Made by a program: the position numbers and the translations under genes
Source of the DNA: Adineta ricciae
Taxonomy: Eukaryota > Rotifera > Eurotatoria > Adinetida > Adinetidae
Direction: 5' to 3'
Length of the DNA: 64,000 nucleotides
Assembly: GCA_905250025.1 (NCBI GenBank)
Contig: CAJNOJ010000248.1
Span: forward strand, 88,266 to 152,265
Notes under the pieces: model-generated
The model's input: only the letters and a program-made list of their open reading frames with translations
What the model was told of the DNA's origin: nothing
The model's database searches: none
Part shown: piece after piece, positions 23,068 through 33,792 of the stretch
Numbering within the stretch: position 1 is the first letter of the stretch
Layout: each line of letters opens with the position of its first letter

Positions 23068-23630
23068 NTTCGCCAATTCAACTTGCAATACGTTTCTAAC
23101 GGACATTCGAAATAATAGTGTGTTCTGTGAGCTCGATTGCATAATATATACGAAGAACAATACAAAATAAATTTTTGTCCTAGCCATCAACAAGAAAAAT
23201 TCTGACGTTTACGAAATATACTCACCCATCAGTTACACTATTTGTTAAATTTTGCTTTTGTGATACACTTTTGTTTTAATCAATGAAGTAGGAAGAAAGC
23301 GATTCTCATTCTTTATTCTCTTTGGACATTCTAAAAGCACCTTCAGATTGAGAACAGTCACGAATCGTTTTGCTTTTCTTTCTCTCCAGATAGAAGTTAC
23401 ACTACTTTTGCATAAAAAATCATTCGTTTATTTAAATCATTCTTCATTACTTCATATATCCTAATGAAGCCATCTTAGACAAGGATATATTCCGGTTACA
23501 TGAATTGTACGTTGCGGATTATTACAACTTCATTCGTTCGAAATCGACTTTATTTCTATTGACATTGACTATATTTTCAAATATAACAAAGCGTCATTCT
23601 CATGTTTGTGTAACCACGATTCTTTTTCGG

Positions 23631-24554
23631 TCAAATAACAATAGTTTGGTCTGGATGCGGATGTTTCCTGAGAGGTTTGAATAATCGACAACATTGCTCA
23701 CGGTAAACCTTTCCAGACAAAATATGAAGAAAAAATGAAATAAAATAATCACATTGCGTCCATATAAGACAAATATATCGTATAGCAATTATAGTCGGTG
23801 TACGTGTCGCTGTATTTAATACATTTAAACAGTAGATCACACCGAACGGAGTGGTTAGAATTATATGAACAAATATTTGAAGAATTAGCATACGTGCCAA
23901 CTGTCCTTCTGTTCGACGAGTGGACGTCGTTGGACCGTTTTGTATTCCTGTACGGATAGAATGTTTACGAATATTAACAATAGTCAGAAGTCCAAAAGTG
24001 AGTATGAATATTGGCCCCAACATGTAGTAACTAATGACTTGAGAAAACGTATAAATATTGGCTGGTAAAGTGGTGTATAGCCGGCATATTCCAGTTGTTG
24101 AGTCAAAGTAATAAATGAAAAACATAGGTAACATGTATACAGAGCCCAATATCGTACTGATAACAATCTTTATACGAGCTTTTCGTTTCGTACTTGCTGA
24201 ATTTAATCGACGGGATTTTGAACTAGAACAATATCGATCAAATGATACTAAAACAAGCATTATTCGAGCAAGTATTGGTGGCGAGAATATGATGTAAAAG
24301 TATATATTACATCCTACCGATGTATTCTCCCATCCAATCCACAAAGCACGTATAACTTGTGTTGGACATATCAAACAAGTATAAATAATGCTCAGAATTG
24401 CGTAAGCAATGAAATAATGCGAGCAAGGTGAACTACGAAGAGCATTGGATGCGAGGATGCGAATACTGAAACTATTTGTGACTAAAACTAATGTGAATAG
24501 TATGGGTTGAATATAAATATTTGATTTTAAAACTTGATCGTATAATGCACTCAT
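23631..24554 (-). CDS. Rhodopsin-like GPCR (different subfamily)
   Basis: Single exon, 307 residues from the ATG at 24554. Seven spans are visible. TM3 ends VLVSFDRYCSSSKSRRLN, a DRY motif as in class A receptors and unlike the ERH family in this window. ILS3 is basic and Thr-rich (GPTTSTRRTEGQLARML), followed by TM6 and TM7 (DYFISFFLHILSGKVYREQ), where the usual NPxxY is not recognisable. The SFDRYCSSS signature is, from memory, common in bdelloid peptide-receptor-like GPCRs. Ligand unknown. Confidence 0.78.
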   Translation of the reverse strand: MSALYDQVLKSNIYIQPILFTLVLVTNSFSIRILASNALRSSPCSHYFIAYAILSIIYTCLICPTQVIRALWIGWENTSVGCNIYFYIIFSPPILARIMLVLVSFDRYCSSSKSRRLNSASTKRKARIKIVISTILGSVYMLPMFFIYYFDSTTGICRLYTTLPANIYTFSQVISYYMLGPIFILTFGLLTIVNIRKHSIRTGIQNGPTTSTRRTEGQLARMLILQIFVHIILTTPFGVIYCLNVLNTATRTPTIIAIRYICLIWTQCDYFISFFLHILSGKVYREQCCRLFKPLRKHPHPDQTIVI

Positions 24555-25716
24555 GTTGATCAAATTGTAGAAAGTATCTTCAATCCGAATTTCAGTGTCG
24601 ATGGAGAGAACAAAAATTATGTGCCTTCTTGCTGAATTATTAGTAGAAAAATGTTAAAGAAAAGTATGTTGAAGAACTTGATAAAGAAGAGAAGAAAAAG
24701 AACTTCAGTGAAGCGTTTAAAGTACATCATCGCTGATGATCAAGTACAAACGTTGAAAAGTTTATAATAATATAATAACTATGGAAATCCAACACTATTT
24801 TCTGTCCTGGAATTATCTAAAATAATAGAATAGATGTTTGAACGATCGTTTCAGACAAAATTGAAACGATAGATTTTATATGAGCGCTGTAGAAGGTTGG
24901 GAATCAAACTGATATTTATAGAAATGTCACACACAGAAGAGTTCAATACAACATTTTTATAACATAAATGATGTCTAGACATATTTCCATCAATGTTTTT
25001 TTTCTGTGCACTAACAGTGAGATCGATATGATCGTGTTAGCAAGAGAAAATTGTGACTTATCCTTTTCTTTTAATTTGTGCGTGCTTTTCTAATTGTCAC
25101 CCTTCTCGTGCGAACCAGCTGTGACGTTTTCATCTTCTCAGGCTCTTAACCTATCTCAAATAAACATGCATCAAAGAAAATGTAAGATAGGCAAAAATAG
25201 AAAGAGAGTTGTTAGATTGATTTACCGTATTAGACGATAATAGATATTTTTTTGAATGATTCTTTTATCATCTTCCATCAATTATTTTTACCATAATGTA
25301 TTCCATCGTACTTCAAGCAAGCATATGGCCACAGCTTGCATTCGGATCAATAATAAGATTTTCTTTTCAACAGTTCTATGTCATCCGAGACTGAGGTTAG
25401 CAAGTAAAGGACAAACAAAGATATAGACAAAAATCACTCTTATCATTAATGAAAAATTCCAATAAATACTGTCTTTACCGATGGGTCGAATGATTTTTTC
25501 CAAGACGTATTTTCAATGGTAAAATTAAATGACCATCTCATCGTGTGCTGTAAATGAATATTTTTTAGTTAAGTGAATGCTATCAAGAAAGTTCTTATAT
25601 TGATGAAATCTTGTATTTATTGTGTTTCTCATACACTTGAAAAAAAAACATCACCTTTTTTTTCATATAGTCATTTATTATACATCAATAGAAATAGTCT
25701 TCATCACGAATCACGA
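24555..25716. other. Intergenic, no gene seen
   Basis: About 1.2 kb of AT-rich DNA between two minus-strand genes. Short frames only; no repeat or structure noticed. Confidence 0.45.
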
Positions 25717-26428
25717 CTACTTCATTCCCGTATATGGTTCGATATTTTGAATATCTACACCCGTGAAACAACCATCTGCACAAAATAACGGGTCGTATCC
25801 ACATAATGATAAAAGATTGTGATTATTTTCATCGACATCCAACATTATAGAATATTCCTCTCCGTGTTGCCCAAAAGGTTCATTTAACCAATTCAAACAC
25901 GATGAGTAGATTTTATCCAGCGTTTGCTTTTCACCCTCGTTCCAGCCTTCATCGTGTGAATATAACTGAGCTTGATTTTCATACCAATCCTTTGTTTTAC
26001 GAGCAACAACCTAAAAGTAACACAGTTAAGTAGTGAAGAGTCATTTTCATGCGCGAGATTTGTTCAATCAGTCTAAATCAATACTTCAAGATATTTTCCA
26101 TACTAACCTCCCCATTTCGGACAAATATGGTCAGTGAAGTGGGTGCCAGATATGCTATCTGCCGTGAGAGTGTGTATTGATAAGAATTGTGCCATAGTGT
26201 TCGCATACGTTGCCATTGTTGCAAACTACTTCTGAATTTTTGCTTCATTTCTTCCGGAATCTCTGAATAAGACAATGAGGAAATACTCAGCAGAGATCTG
26301 TTTATTCGTCGTACATTATGAGCATGAGTTATGCAGAAAAACGTGATGATTGCTAAGAATCGAAATGTTGAACTGAAGAAAAATAAAATATTTAATATAA
26401 CTGAGGAATGTCAATTTACGTACTTCAT
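25717..26428 (-). CDS. Secreted DUF6174-like protein with 5-nt first coding exon
   Basis: Exons 26428-26424 (only ATGAA), 26372-26108 and 26010-25717, with introns of 51 and 97 bp. The splice gives MNSTFRFLAIITFFCITHAH, a clear signal peptide, and 187 residues in all. The middle (WHNSYQYTLSRQIAYLAPTS followed by LTIFVRNGEVVARK) resembles the DUF6174 pattern: a W-x-Y-x-Y-x-hydrophobic strand, then V-R-N/D-G-E-V-V. That domain is mostly found in bacterial lipoproteins. Six Cys residues after cleavage suggest disulphides. Transfer from bacteria is possible but not shown. Function unknown; secreted or lumenal. Confidence 0.62.
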
Positions 26429-26726
26429 TTTAAGAGGATGAATGGAATTGCTTAGATATATAGATATGCTTTTCTGTCGCTGTTTATATATGTTTAATGA
26501 GAGAGGATGTTAACAAAGAAGTTAACCTTCTCACCAATGAATATTCTCTCATTGATCTAAAGGTCATGGGAAAAAAATGACAAAGAAAGAAAAATAAATC
26601 ATATCCTGTCTAAAAACAAAAGATAAGAATTTTCTTTAGGGGATCGAATGATGCAGAATAAATCATATGCTATGCCTACGATATTAATATATGGATTAGA
26701 AAACGAATTCGTATCTAGATCTATAT

Positions 26727-27200
26727 CAGAGATGGAACCCAACAGATTTTTTCCATCCGGTCTGGTCCAGTCAAATTAATTTTGGTGTCAAACTGGCAGG
26801 AATCCAGCAGGGTTATAAGTGTATATTATAGTATTTTAGTTAAGGTAATAAGAAAAATCAGTTTTTTAAGCAGTACATCGACCTGATCTTTTTCTCATCG
26901 ATGTTAATCGAATTATGAATAAAAGCGGCCACGATTAAATAAAATTACGGCTGTGCATGTCAATGAATTGCAACAAATATTTTGGTTATATGTTCCTTTT
27001 TCAACTGGAACATTTAGCAATTTCTGACAAGATATTTCAAATAAAAAGCGATGACAGACGTTTTTTTGTAAAAAAATTGAAATTCAAGTAGAATTCTCAA
27101 ATATTAAAACTGGTAAAAATAAAATCCGGTTTGATTTTTAGCTCGGTCTTGTCTGGTCCGGTCGGGTCGGAGTCCGGTTGCCGAACTGGTTCAAACTCTG
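26727..27200. mobile_element. Non-autonomous hAT-like element (MITE)
   Basis: A 474-bp segment without coding capacity begins CAGAGATGGAACC and ends in the inverse of CAGAGTTTGAACC, a 13-bp imperfect terminal inverted repeat of hAT type. Both ends carry GGTCTGGTCC-type GC-rich subterminal motifs, typical of hAT-like MITEs. The flanking 8-mers do not match well (ATCTATAT and ACATGAAT), so the target duplication has decayed or the limits are slightly off. Its right part recurs at 30136-30415. Confidence 0.45.
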
Positions 27201-27823
27201 ACATGAATCACTTCGAACGAAACTTCCATTACAACATCCAGATCATGATCCTTGCCAAAATAACCAATATTGACATATTGTGGTGATTTGTTTTTTAAAT
27301 GCTCCATTTCAATAATTGAGGAAAATGTCAATATTCTGATGATTCGAGTTAGCTACGATGATATCCAACGATTGATTATTGTTTAGATCTCCGACAACAA
27401 TCGATGGTGGGTTGGAATTATGAATGGTCGAATAAAGAATGTGATCTTGAAATGTTCCATTTCCATAATTGAAAAATATTCCAATGTTATTCGTACCATA
27501 ATTAGCAACAGCAATGTCTAAATAAGAATCATTATTAAAATGATTGACAACGACTGAGAAGGGTTGAGATTATATTGAGGGTGTGAGGGTGAAAAATTCG
27601 ATGATTGGATTAGATAGAGGTCATCGAGCTTGATCTGGACCCAGCATGATTGAAGTTATAACTGGCTCAGAAGCGAATCTGTCCAAGGTTTTGCAAGATT
27701 TAGTTTTTTTTCGATGTTTTTGGACTTTTAGGGGATGAAGGGAATGTATTTTTGAGAATATTTTTTTGGAACCGATAGAGTTGAGCCAGTTCTACTTGGA
27801 CCTAGTGTGATCATAGTTGGAAC
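26921..27823. repeat. 903-bp direct repeat, copy A
   Basis: Nearly identical to 30136-31038, with a small number of substitutions and single-base indels. Identity ends after TAGTTGGAAC at 27823. It includes the right part of the hAT-like MITE and a decayed FG-GAP fragment. Copy B starts directly after an N, in the middle of the MITE. Confidence 0.85.
27213..27575 (-). pseudogene. FG-GAP repeat fragment, copy A
   Basis: On the minus strand, about three FG-GAP blades read with the usual motifs: PFSVVVNHFNNDSYLDIAV ANYGTNNIGIF, then PPSIVVGDLNNNQSLDIIVA, then NIGYFGKDHDLDVVMEV. There is no start, no anchor exon and at least one frame change. It is a remnant of a gene like that at 0.4-2.3 kb. 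Confidence 0.65.
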
Positions 27824-28455
27824 GCGCTCTCATGCGAACTGACTGTAGAAAAAGTCGAATCCGGAGCCATGATACCCCACGTCGATCAGAACTAGTGACA
27901 GTCAGGTGGATGATATTACGCAATGTCCAAGTAAATAGTCCAAATTGTTTCTTAACAGAGCATTCTTTCTTATCGTCTACGTCAGTGGCGTAACCAGGAA
28001 TTTTATAAGGGGTGTGGATGCTAGCAAAGAAAGTTTTGGATCCTACGAATAGAATCGTCATTCCTGTACTCCCCTTCAGTCATTTTTTCTCCAAGGGGGG
28101 TGCCCGTGCCCCTAGGGCACTCTCCTCCTGGCTACGCCTCTGGTCTATGTGTAGATGTATGATGAAATGAGAAGGCAACGATTTATCTCTCAGCATTCCT
28201 CTTTCGATTTTTTCTATTCACGCATTCTTTTCGTATAAGCAGCTGAATAGCACATGAATTTCTTGTCGATATTCTTTCTCTCTTAAATATTTATTTTTCG
28301 ACGTTTTCCTCTCTTGGGATTTTTCTATTTCGCCAATTTCCTTTCGATACTTTCCTTTCGGCATTTTCCACTTTATGTATCAATCCTTTTCGGCTGTGCC
28401 TTTCGACATTTTATTTTTCTGCGTTAACCATCAATTTGGTCATACGTACATGAAA
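27824..28455. other. Intergenic repeat-like spacer
   Basis: No gene. Between 28180 and 28440 the DNA is rich in a loose TTTCGAxATTTTC-type pattern (TTTTTCGACGTTTTCC, CCTTTCGATACTTTCC, CTTTCGGCATTTTCC, CTTTCGACATTTTA), a degenerate short-period tandem. Confidence 0.4.
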
Positions 28456-29346
28456 ATGATAACCAGATTCCATGATATTTGCAAGCACTTCCGCAATAAT
28501 ATTCTATAAATACGCGTTCCATAGTCATGCTAAACCGAACTTTACATCCAGTTTACTTTCAAGAAGCAAATATGTCGGTATATTCAATACTATTGGTACG
28601 CTCTCCTTCTAGCAATTTCCTACTGTTGTTGTCGTGATCCAAAGGCATCAACAAGTACATATTATCAATTAGAAGAGAATAGTTTTGATAGAATGAATAT
28701 ATTTTAGACGTTGAATGGAACAGGAATACAATCATTCGAAAATATGATTCAGAAATAAACACTTTTTGTGCAGCTGATGGTAGTGGCACAGCACACCTTG
28801 ATTGGCAACATTTACGCATCGATGCTCATTCAAATTATGCACAAGGTTGTGGCGAACAATTCACACGATCATTATTGACCTTGAACGAAATCGACAGTTT
28901 ACCATCCAACGCTGTCATAAAATCTGCTCAGATCAAACTATTTGGCTATCGTTCTGAAGAATTCGAAGCATATTCTTTTACCGACGGATCAACTGTTACC
29001 AACGAAGTATTCATCAAATGGATTCTGACTGAATGGGACGCTAATACGGTGACATGGATGACACAACCAAGTACGACTAATGTCAATGCAGCCATGATTC
29101 CAAGCACACAACCAACTTTCCCGGGCACATTAGTGAATACGAAATCGTACAATTTTACAATTGATATTACACAACTCGTTCGTGATATCCAATCGAGTGG
29201 ACCATGAAATAATCACGGTGTTATGTTTCAAATGAAAACAGAAGAGAAATATCGAGCTATGGTCTTTTGTTCATTCAATCATCCGGATGTTCAACGACAT
29301 CCACAGATTGTAATCGACATTGAACCTTCATCAACTTCAGGTTTCG
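28456..29346 (+). pseudogene. DNRLRE/CBM96-like protein, copy B, broken
   Basis: Homologous to 22586-23066 and then continuing through the rest of the domain: YRSEEFEAYSFTDGSTVTNE, then WILTEWDANTVTWMTQPSTT, then FTIDITQLVRDIQ and HPQIVIDIEPS. These are hallmarks of the DNRLRE fold (W-T-E-W, V-T-W, QP, then V-x-D-I-T). The leader exon is out of frame and hits a TGA. A further TGA at about 29204-29206 replaces what should be Trp in GP-W-NNHG, after which the same frame resumes. Two lesions make this a pseudogene. Confidence 0.65.
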
Positions 29347-29474
29347 TAAAAAACTCCTGTGTTTTCTTCTTACTGTTTTTGTCATCTACTATTTTTTCAA
29401 GTTTGTATTAAACCATTCGTTCGAGATCTCGTCAACATACTCGTAACTGTAATAATTATCTTGAAGATTCGTTT

Positions 29475-30134
29475 TTATTTGATGCCAAAGGTGATACATA
29501 AATTATCAAGACCAACATGCAATATTGCTGATCCTGATGCTTGCATGACAATTTTATTTAGTCCTAGCCAATTAAATACTTGTAAAACTGCTGAATAGGT
29601 ATTCAATAGAACTGTAATTGTGTATAGTTGTGTATTTGAATAATAACCAGTAATTGTCAAATTGGTCGAGTTTGACCAACCCGCTGCCATTCGGCAAGAA
29701 TTGAGTGTTACTGTATTGGTTTCTACCGGTGTTTCTATTTTGAGAGTAGTGTCGAAGCATAATGCATATACACCAGAACCACAGACGTAATGATAACCTG
29801 AACTGGGGAATTCACTTGTATTTATATACGATGAAGAGGTCCAATTCAGTCCGCCATAATTTGATGGTATAGGTCCTTGAGAGTCATCTGCGTTTGGAAT
29901 ATCATCAAAAGTCAGAGGTATTCCACCGGACGTACACACTAGAACACAACAACATTTTATCCGGCATACCGTCCTTATCCATCGACTTACAGACGTTGGT
30001 TGTTGTTGTAGCTGTAGTTGTTGAAGTTGTCGTGGGTTCTATGTACGAAAGGCAAAGCCCAACTGTCTTAGAAAATCTCACGAACAAAAAGAGACTGATT
30101 TTATTCATACTGACCTCGTGGTATTCTCGTCTCA
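29475..30134 (-). CDS. Extracellular protein with Thr-rich linker, 5' end lost at gap
   Basis: Exons 30134-30115 (partial), 30038-29991 and 29938-29475, with introns of 76 and 52 bp. The frame runs ETRIPR-E-PTTTSTTTATTTT-N and then a globular domain starting CTSGGIPLTFDDIPNADDSQ followed by GPIPSNYGGLNWTSS, ending DNLCITFGIK. The low-complexity Thr linker followed by a TFDDIP..PIPxxYGGLNW domain is a widespread bdelloid surface-protein design (from memory). The domain is a beta-sandwich of unknown ligand. The upstream membrane-anchor exon lies beyond the N at 30135 and is missing. Confidence 0.62.
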
Positions 30135-30135
30135 N
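30135..30135. other. Single N: junction of extracellular gene and repeat copy B
   Basis: Left of the N a minus-strand gene is cut inside an exon. Right of it the 903-bp repeat starts in mid-element. Both sides are truncated, as expected for a contig join. Confidence 0.7.
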
Positions 30136-31038
30136 AAAAGCGGCCACGATTAAATAAAATTACGGCTGTGCATGTCAATGAATTGCAACAAATATTTTGG
30201 TTATATGTTCCTTTTTCAACTGGAACATTTAGCAATTTCTGACAAGATATTTCAAATAAAAAGCGATGACAGACGTTTTTTGTAAAAAAATTGAAATTCA
30301 AGTAGAATTTCTCAAATATTAAAACTGGTAAAAATAAAATCCGGTTTGATTTTTCGCTCGGTCTTGTCTGGTCCGGTCGGGTCGGAGTTCGGCTGCCGAA
30401 CTGGTTCAAACTCTGATATGAATCACCTCGAACAAAACTTCCATTACAACATCCAGATCATAGTCCTTGCCAAAATAACCAATATTGACATATTGTGGTG
30501 ATTTGTTTTTTTGAATGCTCCATTTCAATAATTGAGGAAAATGTCAATATTCTGATGATTCGAGTTAGCTACGATGATATCCAACGATTGATCATTGTTT
30601 AGATCTCCGACAACAATCGACGATGGGTTGGAATTATGAATGGTCGAATAAAGAATGTGATCTTGAAATGTTCCATTTCCATAATTGAAACATATTCCAA
30701 TGTTATTCGTACCATAATTAGCAACAGCAATGCCTAAATAAGAATCATTGTTAAAATGATTGACAACGACTGAGAAGGGTTGAGATTATATTGAGGGTTT
30801 GAGGGTGAAAAATTCGATGATTGGATTAGATAGAGGTCATCGAGCTTGATCCGGACCCAGCATGATTGAAGTTATAACTGGTTCAGAAGCGAATCTGTCC
30901 AAGGTTTTGCAAGATTTAGTTTTTTTCGATGTTTTTGGACTTTTAGAGGATGAAGGGAATGTATTTTTGAGAATATTTTTTTGGAACCGATAGACTTCAG
31001 CCAGTTCTACTTGGACCTAGTGTGATCATAGTTGGAAC
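30136..31038. repeat. 903-bp direct repeat, copy B
   Basis: Second copy of 26921-27823, in the same orientation about 3.2 kb apart. It contains only the right part (to 30415) of the hAT-like MITE, followed by the FG-GAP remnant. Confidence 0.85.
30428..30790 (-). pseudogene. FG-GAP repeat fragment, copy B
   Basis: Same remnant as 27213-27575, with a few substitutions. It shares the loss of start and the frame change, so decay preceded the duplication. Confidence 0.6.
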
Positions 31039-31481
31039 CCAGGCAAAGAAAAGCATAGTGTAATGCCATTAAAATGTCTCTAGTTTTGCACAATTATAAT
31101 GATGTGAAACTGTCACAAAAAATGCTCAAAAAATGATGTTCCTTATAATCATTAAAATACTGCTCTTTGAACATGTAAAACTTATTCAACTGGCAACATG
31201 CTAATTACCATGACACCGATCATTATTTTATGATTATGTCGCAACGTTATTTTCGTTTTTCAACATTCATAATAACTATTTCACCAAGATTCTAAAAACA
31301 ATTATTGTAAAAGCATTTCCTCTCGTAAAAATGTTTCTTTTCACTACGAATTTCATGATATACATGAAGCGGCATACTCAGAGTATTGTAAACGCGCTCT
31401 GATACTGTTGTCAACTCGTGTGGTGAGAATTTTCATCAAGCGGCAGATAAAAATAATTCTTTTTGTTATTCAAGCTCTTTA
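31039..31481. other. Intergenic, no gene seen
   Basis: AT-rich, no supported gene. It leads into the perfect inverted repeat. Confidence 0.4.
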
Positions 31482-31788
31482 ACGAACTCTACTTCACATA
31501 TACATTTATTCGAGCTCAAAACAATACATGAACAGATACTACAATACATTTCACCCTTTTTACCTGAATCATTTGATATGTAAACCGAGCTCACTAAGTT
31601 CATCAAGTTGGAAACTTTTGTTAGTGCAAAATACGAGGTGTGTCAGTTCGAGTAGTGTGTAAGCTGATGAACTTAGTGAGCTCGGTTTACATATCAAATG
31701 ATTCAGGTAAAAAGGGTGAAATGTATTGTAGTATCTGTTCATGTATTGTTTTGAGCTCGAATAAATGTATATGTGAAGTAGAGTTCGT
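31482..31788. repeat. Perfect 124-bp inverted repeat with 59-bp spacer
   Basis: The left arm 31482-31605 (begins ACGAACTCTACTTCACATAT) and right arm 31665-31788 are exact reverse complements over all 124 bases. The right arm ends precisely at the N at 31789. Perfect identity means the structure is either very recent or an assembly or library hairpin artefact. Confidence 0.9.
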
Positions 31789-31789
31789 N
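31789..31789. other. Single N: left edge of duplicated block 1
   Basis: The bases after this N (AGAACCGTGGAAGTAAATAT) are the same as those after the N at 37935, so both copies of the block begin at the same base inside the sugar-transporter gene. Confidence 0.8.
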
Positions 31790-32289
31790 AGAACCGTGGA
31801 AGTAAATATAATTGCACGACGTCCAAATTTTTCAGCAATATATGTCGAAATAAAAAGGGCACCAAGAAAGCACCCGAGATTATACATCAATGTGAAAAGT
31901 ACCAAGAATCTTCGATAATCAGCAGGAAGAGCAGCTGCGGTAAGATCACAAACACTTTTATTTCCATAGATTCCTACGCAAAAATCGTTCTTAAATGAAC
32001 TCATGATAACTATACCACCAGTAACACCTTGATCATAACCAAAAAACCATCCGCCCAATGCAGAAAAACCAGCCAGTAAGACAGCGAAATGCGGTTTTCC
32101 ATATTGAATGTTCGTATGATGAATATGATGAATCGTTTGACTCGGGGTCTTTCGTTTACTATAATCGCTTAACAGATGAACTTGATTTGCTTCACTGTCA
32201 TCGGAAGCTATGTCTAAGTTGTTTTCGTGCTCTGACACCTTGCTGCTCGTACGAGGAGGAAGTTCTTGAAGTTCGTAATCGACTTTCAT
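31790..32289 (-). CDS. Sugar transporter (SLC2/MFS), 5' part, unit 1
   Basis: ATG at 32289. About 166 residues are read before the gap at 31789. After a 60-residue hydrophilic N-terminus comes TM1 with FAVLLAGFSALGGWFFGYDQ GVTGG, the sugar-porter GYDxGVxGG signature. TM2 follows (FLVLFTLMYNLGCFLGALFI), and then EKFGRRAIIF, the G-R-R loop between TM2 and TM3 conserved across the major facilitator superfamily. Cys pairs lie in the first extracellular loop. The remaining ten or so spans are missing at the N. Predicted hexose/H+ symport or facilitation at a membrane. The same fragment recurs in unit 2 with changes such as V/M and N/S near the N-terminus. Confidence 0.75.
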
Positions 32290-32930
32290 TGTGGTAAACT
32301 TCGTACGCCTTTTAGTGAATCAAAACTTTAATAGCATGATGTTTTGTTTCGTATATGTCAAGGCGATAAGAGCCATGTCATAAAAGAAAAGAGAACAAGC
32401 AGGTATAAAGATAATATTGAATCGAGAAAGAATAGATAAATTGTCCTTGTAGAAGAAATATATTCTGGAGTAATAAGAACAACAACGAAAAATAAAAAAG
32501 AAATAAGATTCAAGGACATTATTGAGGATGAGGGTGAGAATCATCTATTTATCTACTCTCAAATCGGCTTATCAATAACTAACATCTAATTACTACGCCG
32601 CGGTTGATCAATCGATAACTTGGACAACAAAGATATGGTCAGTACAATTGATAACAGTGAAAAAGAATTTTGAATGCCATTAACAATAGCTGTCTGCTCC
32701 CTTGTGGATATGACTGAAACCTGAACTGTCCTGTGCTTCTTCAAACCATCCTTGTCATTTATCAAATGCTTCGATTTGATCTGGTTACTAGTTATACAAG
32801 CATATGAGGATCAAGACGATCATCAACTGCACATTCACAGTACATCTGTATCGATAAAAAGTGGAGGGGCGCCTGCTAGTCTCGCCAGGAATTCATACAA
32901 AGCTATTAGTTCAGCATATCCGACATTGTT
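32290..32930. other. Spacer of block unit 1
   Basis: Matches 38436-39097 closely up to about 32675, then parts diverge or are rearranged. It contains the upstream region of the transporter and a GAGGATGAGGGTGAG tract (32523-32537). No gene. Confidence 0.5.
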
Positions 32931-33792
32931 GAAGAAAATCACACCAGTCATCATCAATAATTATCGTGAGTCACAATGGAAAGTTCTTCAATATTAGCTC
33001 AACAGTCGTCTCATCAAATCTGTGATGAGGTGAAAATGTATTAGATGAATGCTGTGCGTTATATTCATTTTGATTTCAAGAAGTTCTACTCAGTGTGTTG
33101 ATCCATTCAAATGACACAGCGACGTGCTCAGTTGCGATTATTCAGTTATACGAAACAGATATTCTTGCAGATAATGAATATTCACACATACTGAAATTGA
33201 TTGAGAACAAATTATTCAACTTCAAGTATATGGAAAGATCCGAGTGTTTACAAAAGTGAAAATATCATCGGAGTTGATGTATTGTTTGATAACAAGTCTT
33301 CATTTAGTGGAACTTATTATGCAAGTTGTAGACTAGTGGAAACATTTGTAATTGACTCGGTTTTGTTGCATGCTCTAATCTCTGATATGAGAAAATAAGA
33401 TCTCGTTCGATCGACAATGAAATAGTCGCGCCTGTATGATCATAAAGAAGTACCTGAGTTTAATACAATTAACTCATCTAGAGTTGAAAACATTCCTTAA
33501 TGAGAAAGCGACGTTCTAGAAAAACGAATCGAATCTAACGATTGAACTTCAGCCAAATCAACAAACAGAATATCGATCCATAGATTTGATTGTCATTCAG
33601 TCTCCGGTAGCCGGCGAACTGAATCGATCGAGTTTTGCTGAAGCATTCCATCCATTGTATTCAGATAACTCGATTGAATTTACTACAAGACAACATGTAG
33701 CGTGTCCGGTTGAAAATTCAAATAATATACAACTTATTCTCGCTGAAATGGGCACTAACAACGATGATGACGTTTCCATGGATAGTTCGTAA
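32931..33792 (+). pseudogene. Exchanger (SLC9-like) gene remnant, unit 1
   Basis: Plus-strand fragments match the C-terminal part of the intact gene at 3598-6942: an ICDEVKMY region followed by TAG, ILADNEYSHILKLIENKLFNF, GVDVLFDNKSSFSGTYYASC, LVETFVIDSVLLHAL, FHPLYSDNSIEFTTRQH, and the end NIQLILAEM. Stops and frameshifts break it throughout. Compared with unit 2 it lacks two stretches (joints at 32931-32941 and near 33250), each with microhomology. Non-functional. Confidence 0.75.

Noticed and set aside
26727-31038. CRISPR-like or LTR interpretation of the paired repeats
   Set aside because: Only two copies, no regular spacing; no LTR signals, primer-binding site or reverse transcriptase seen.
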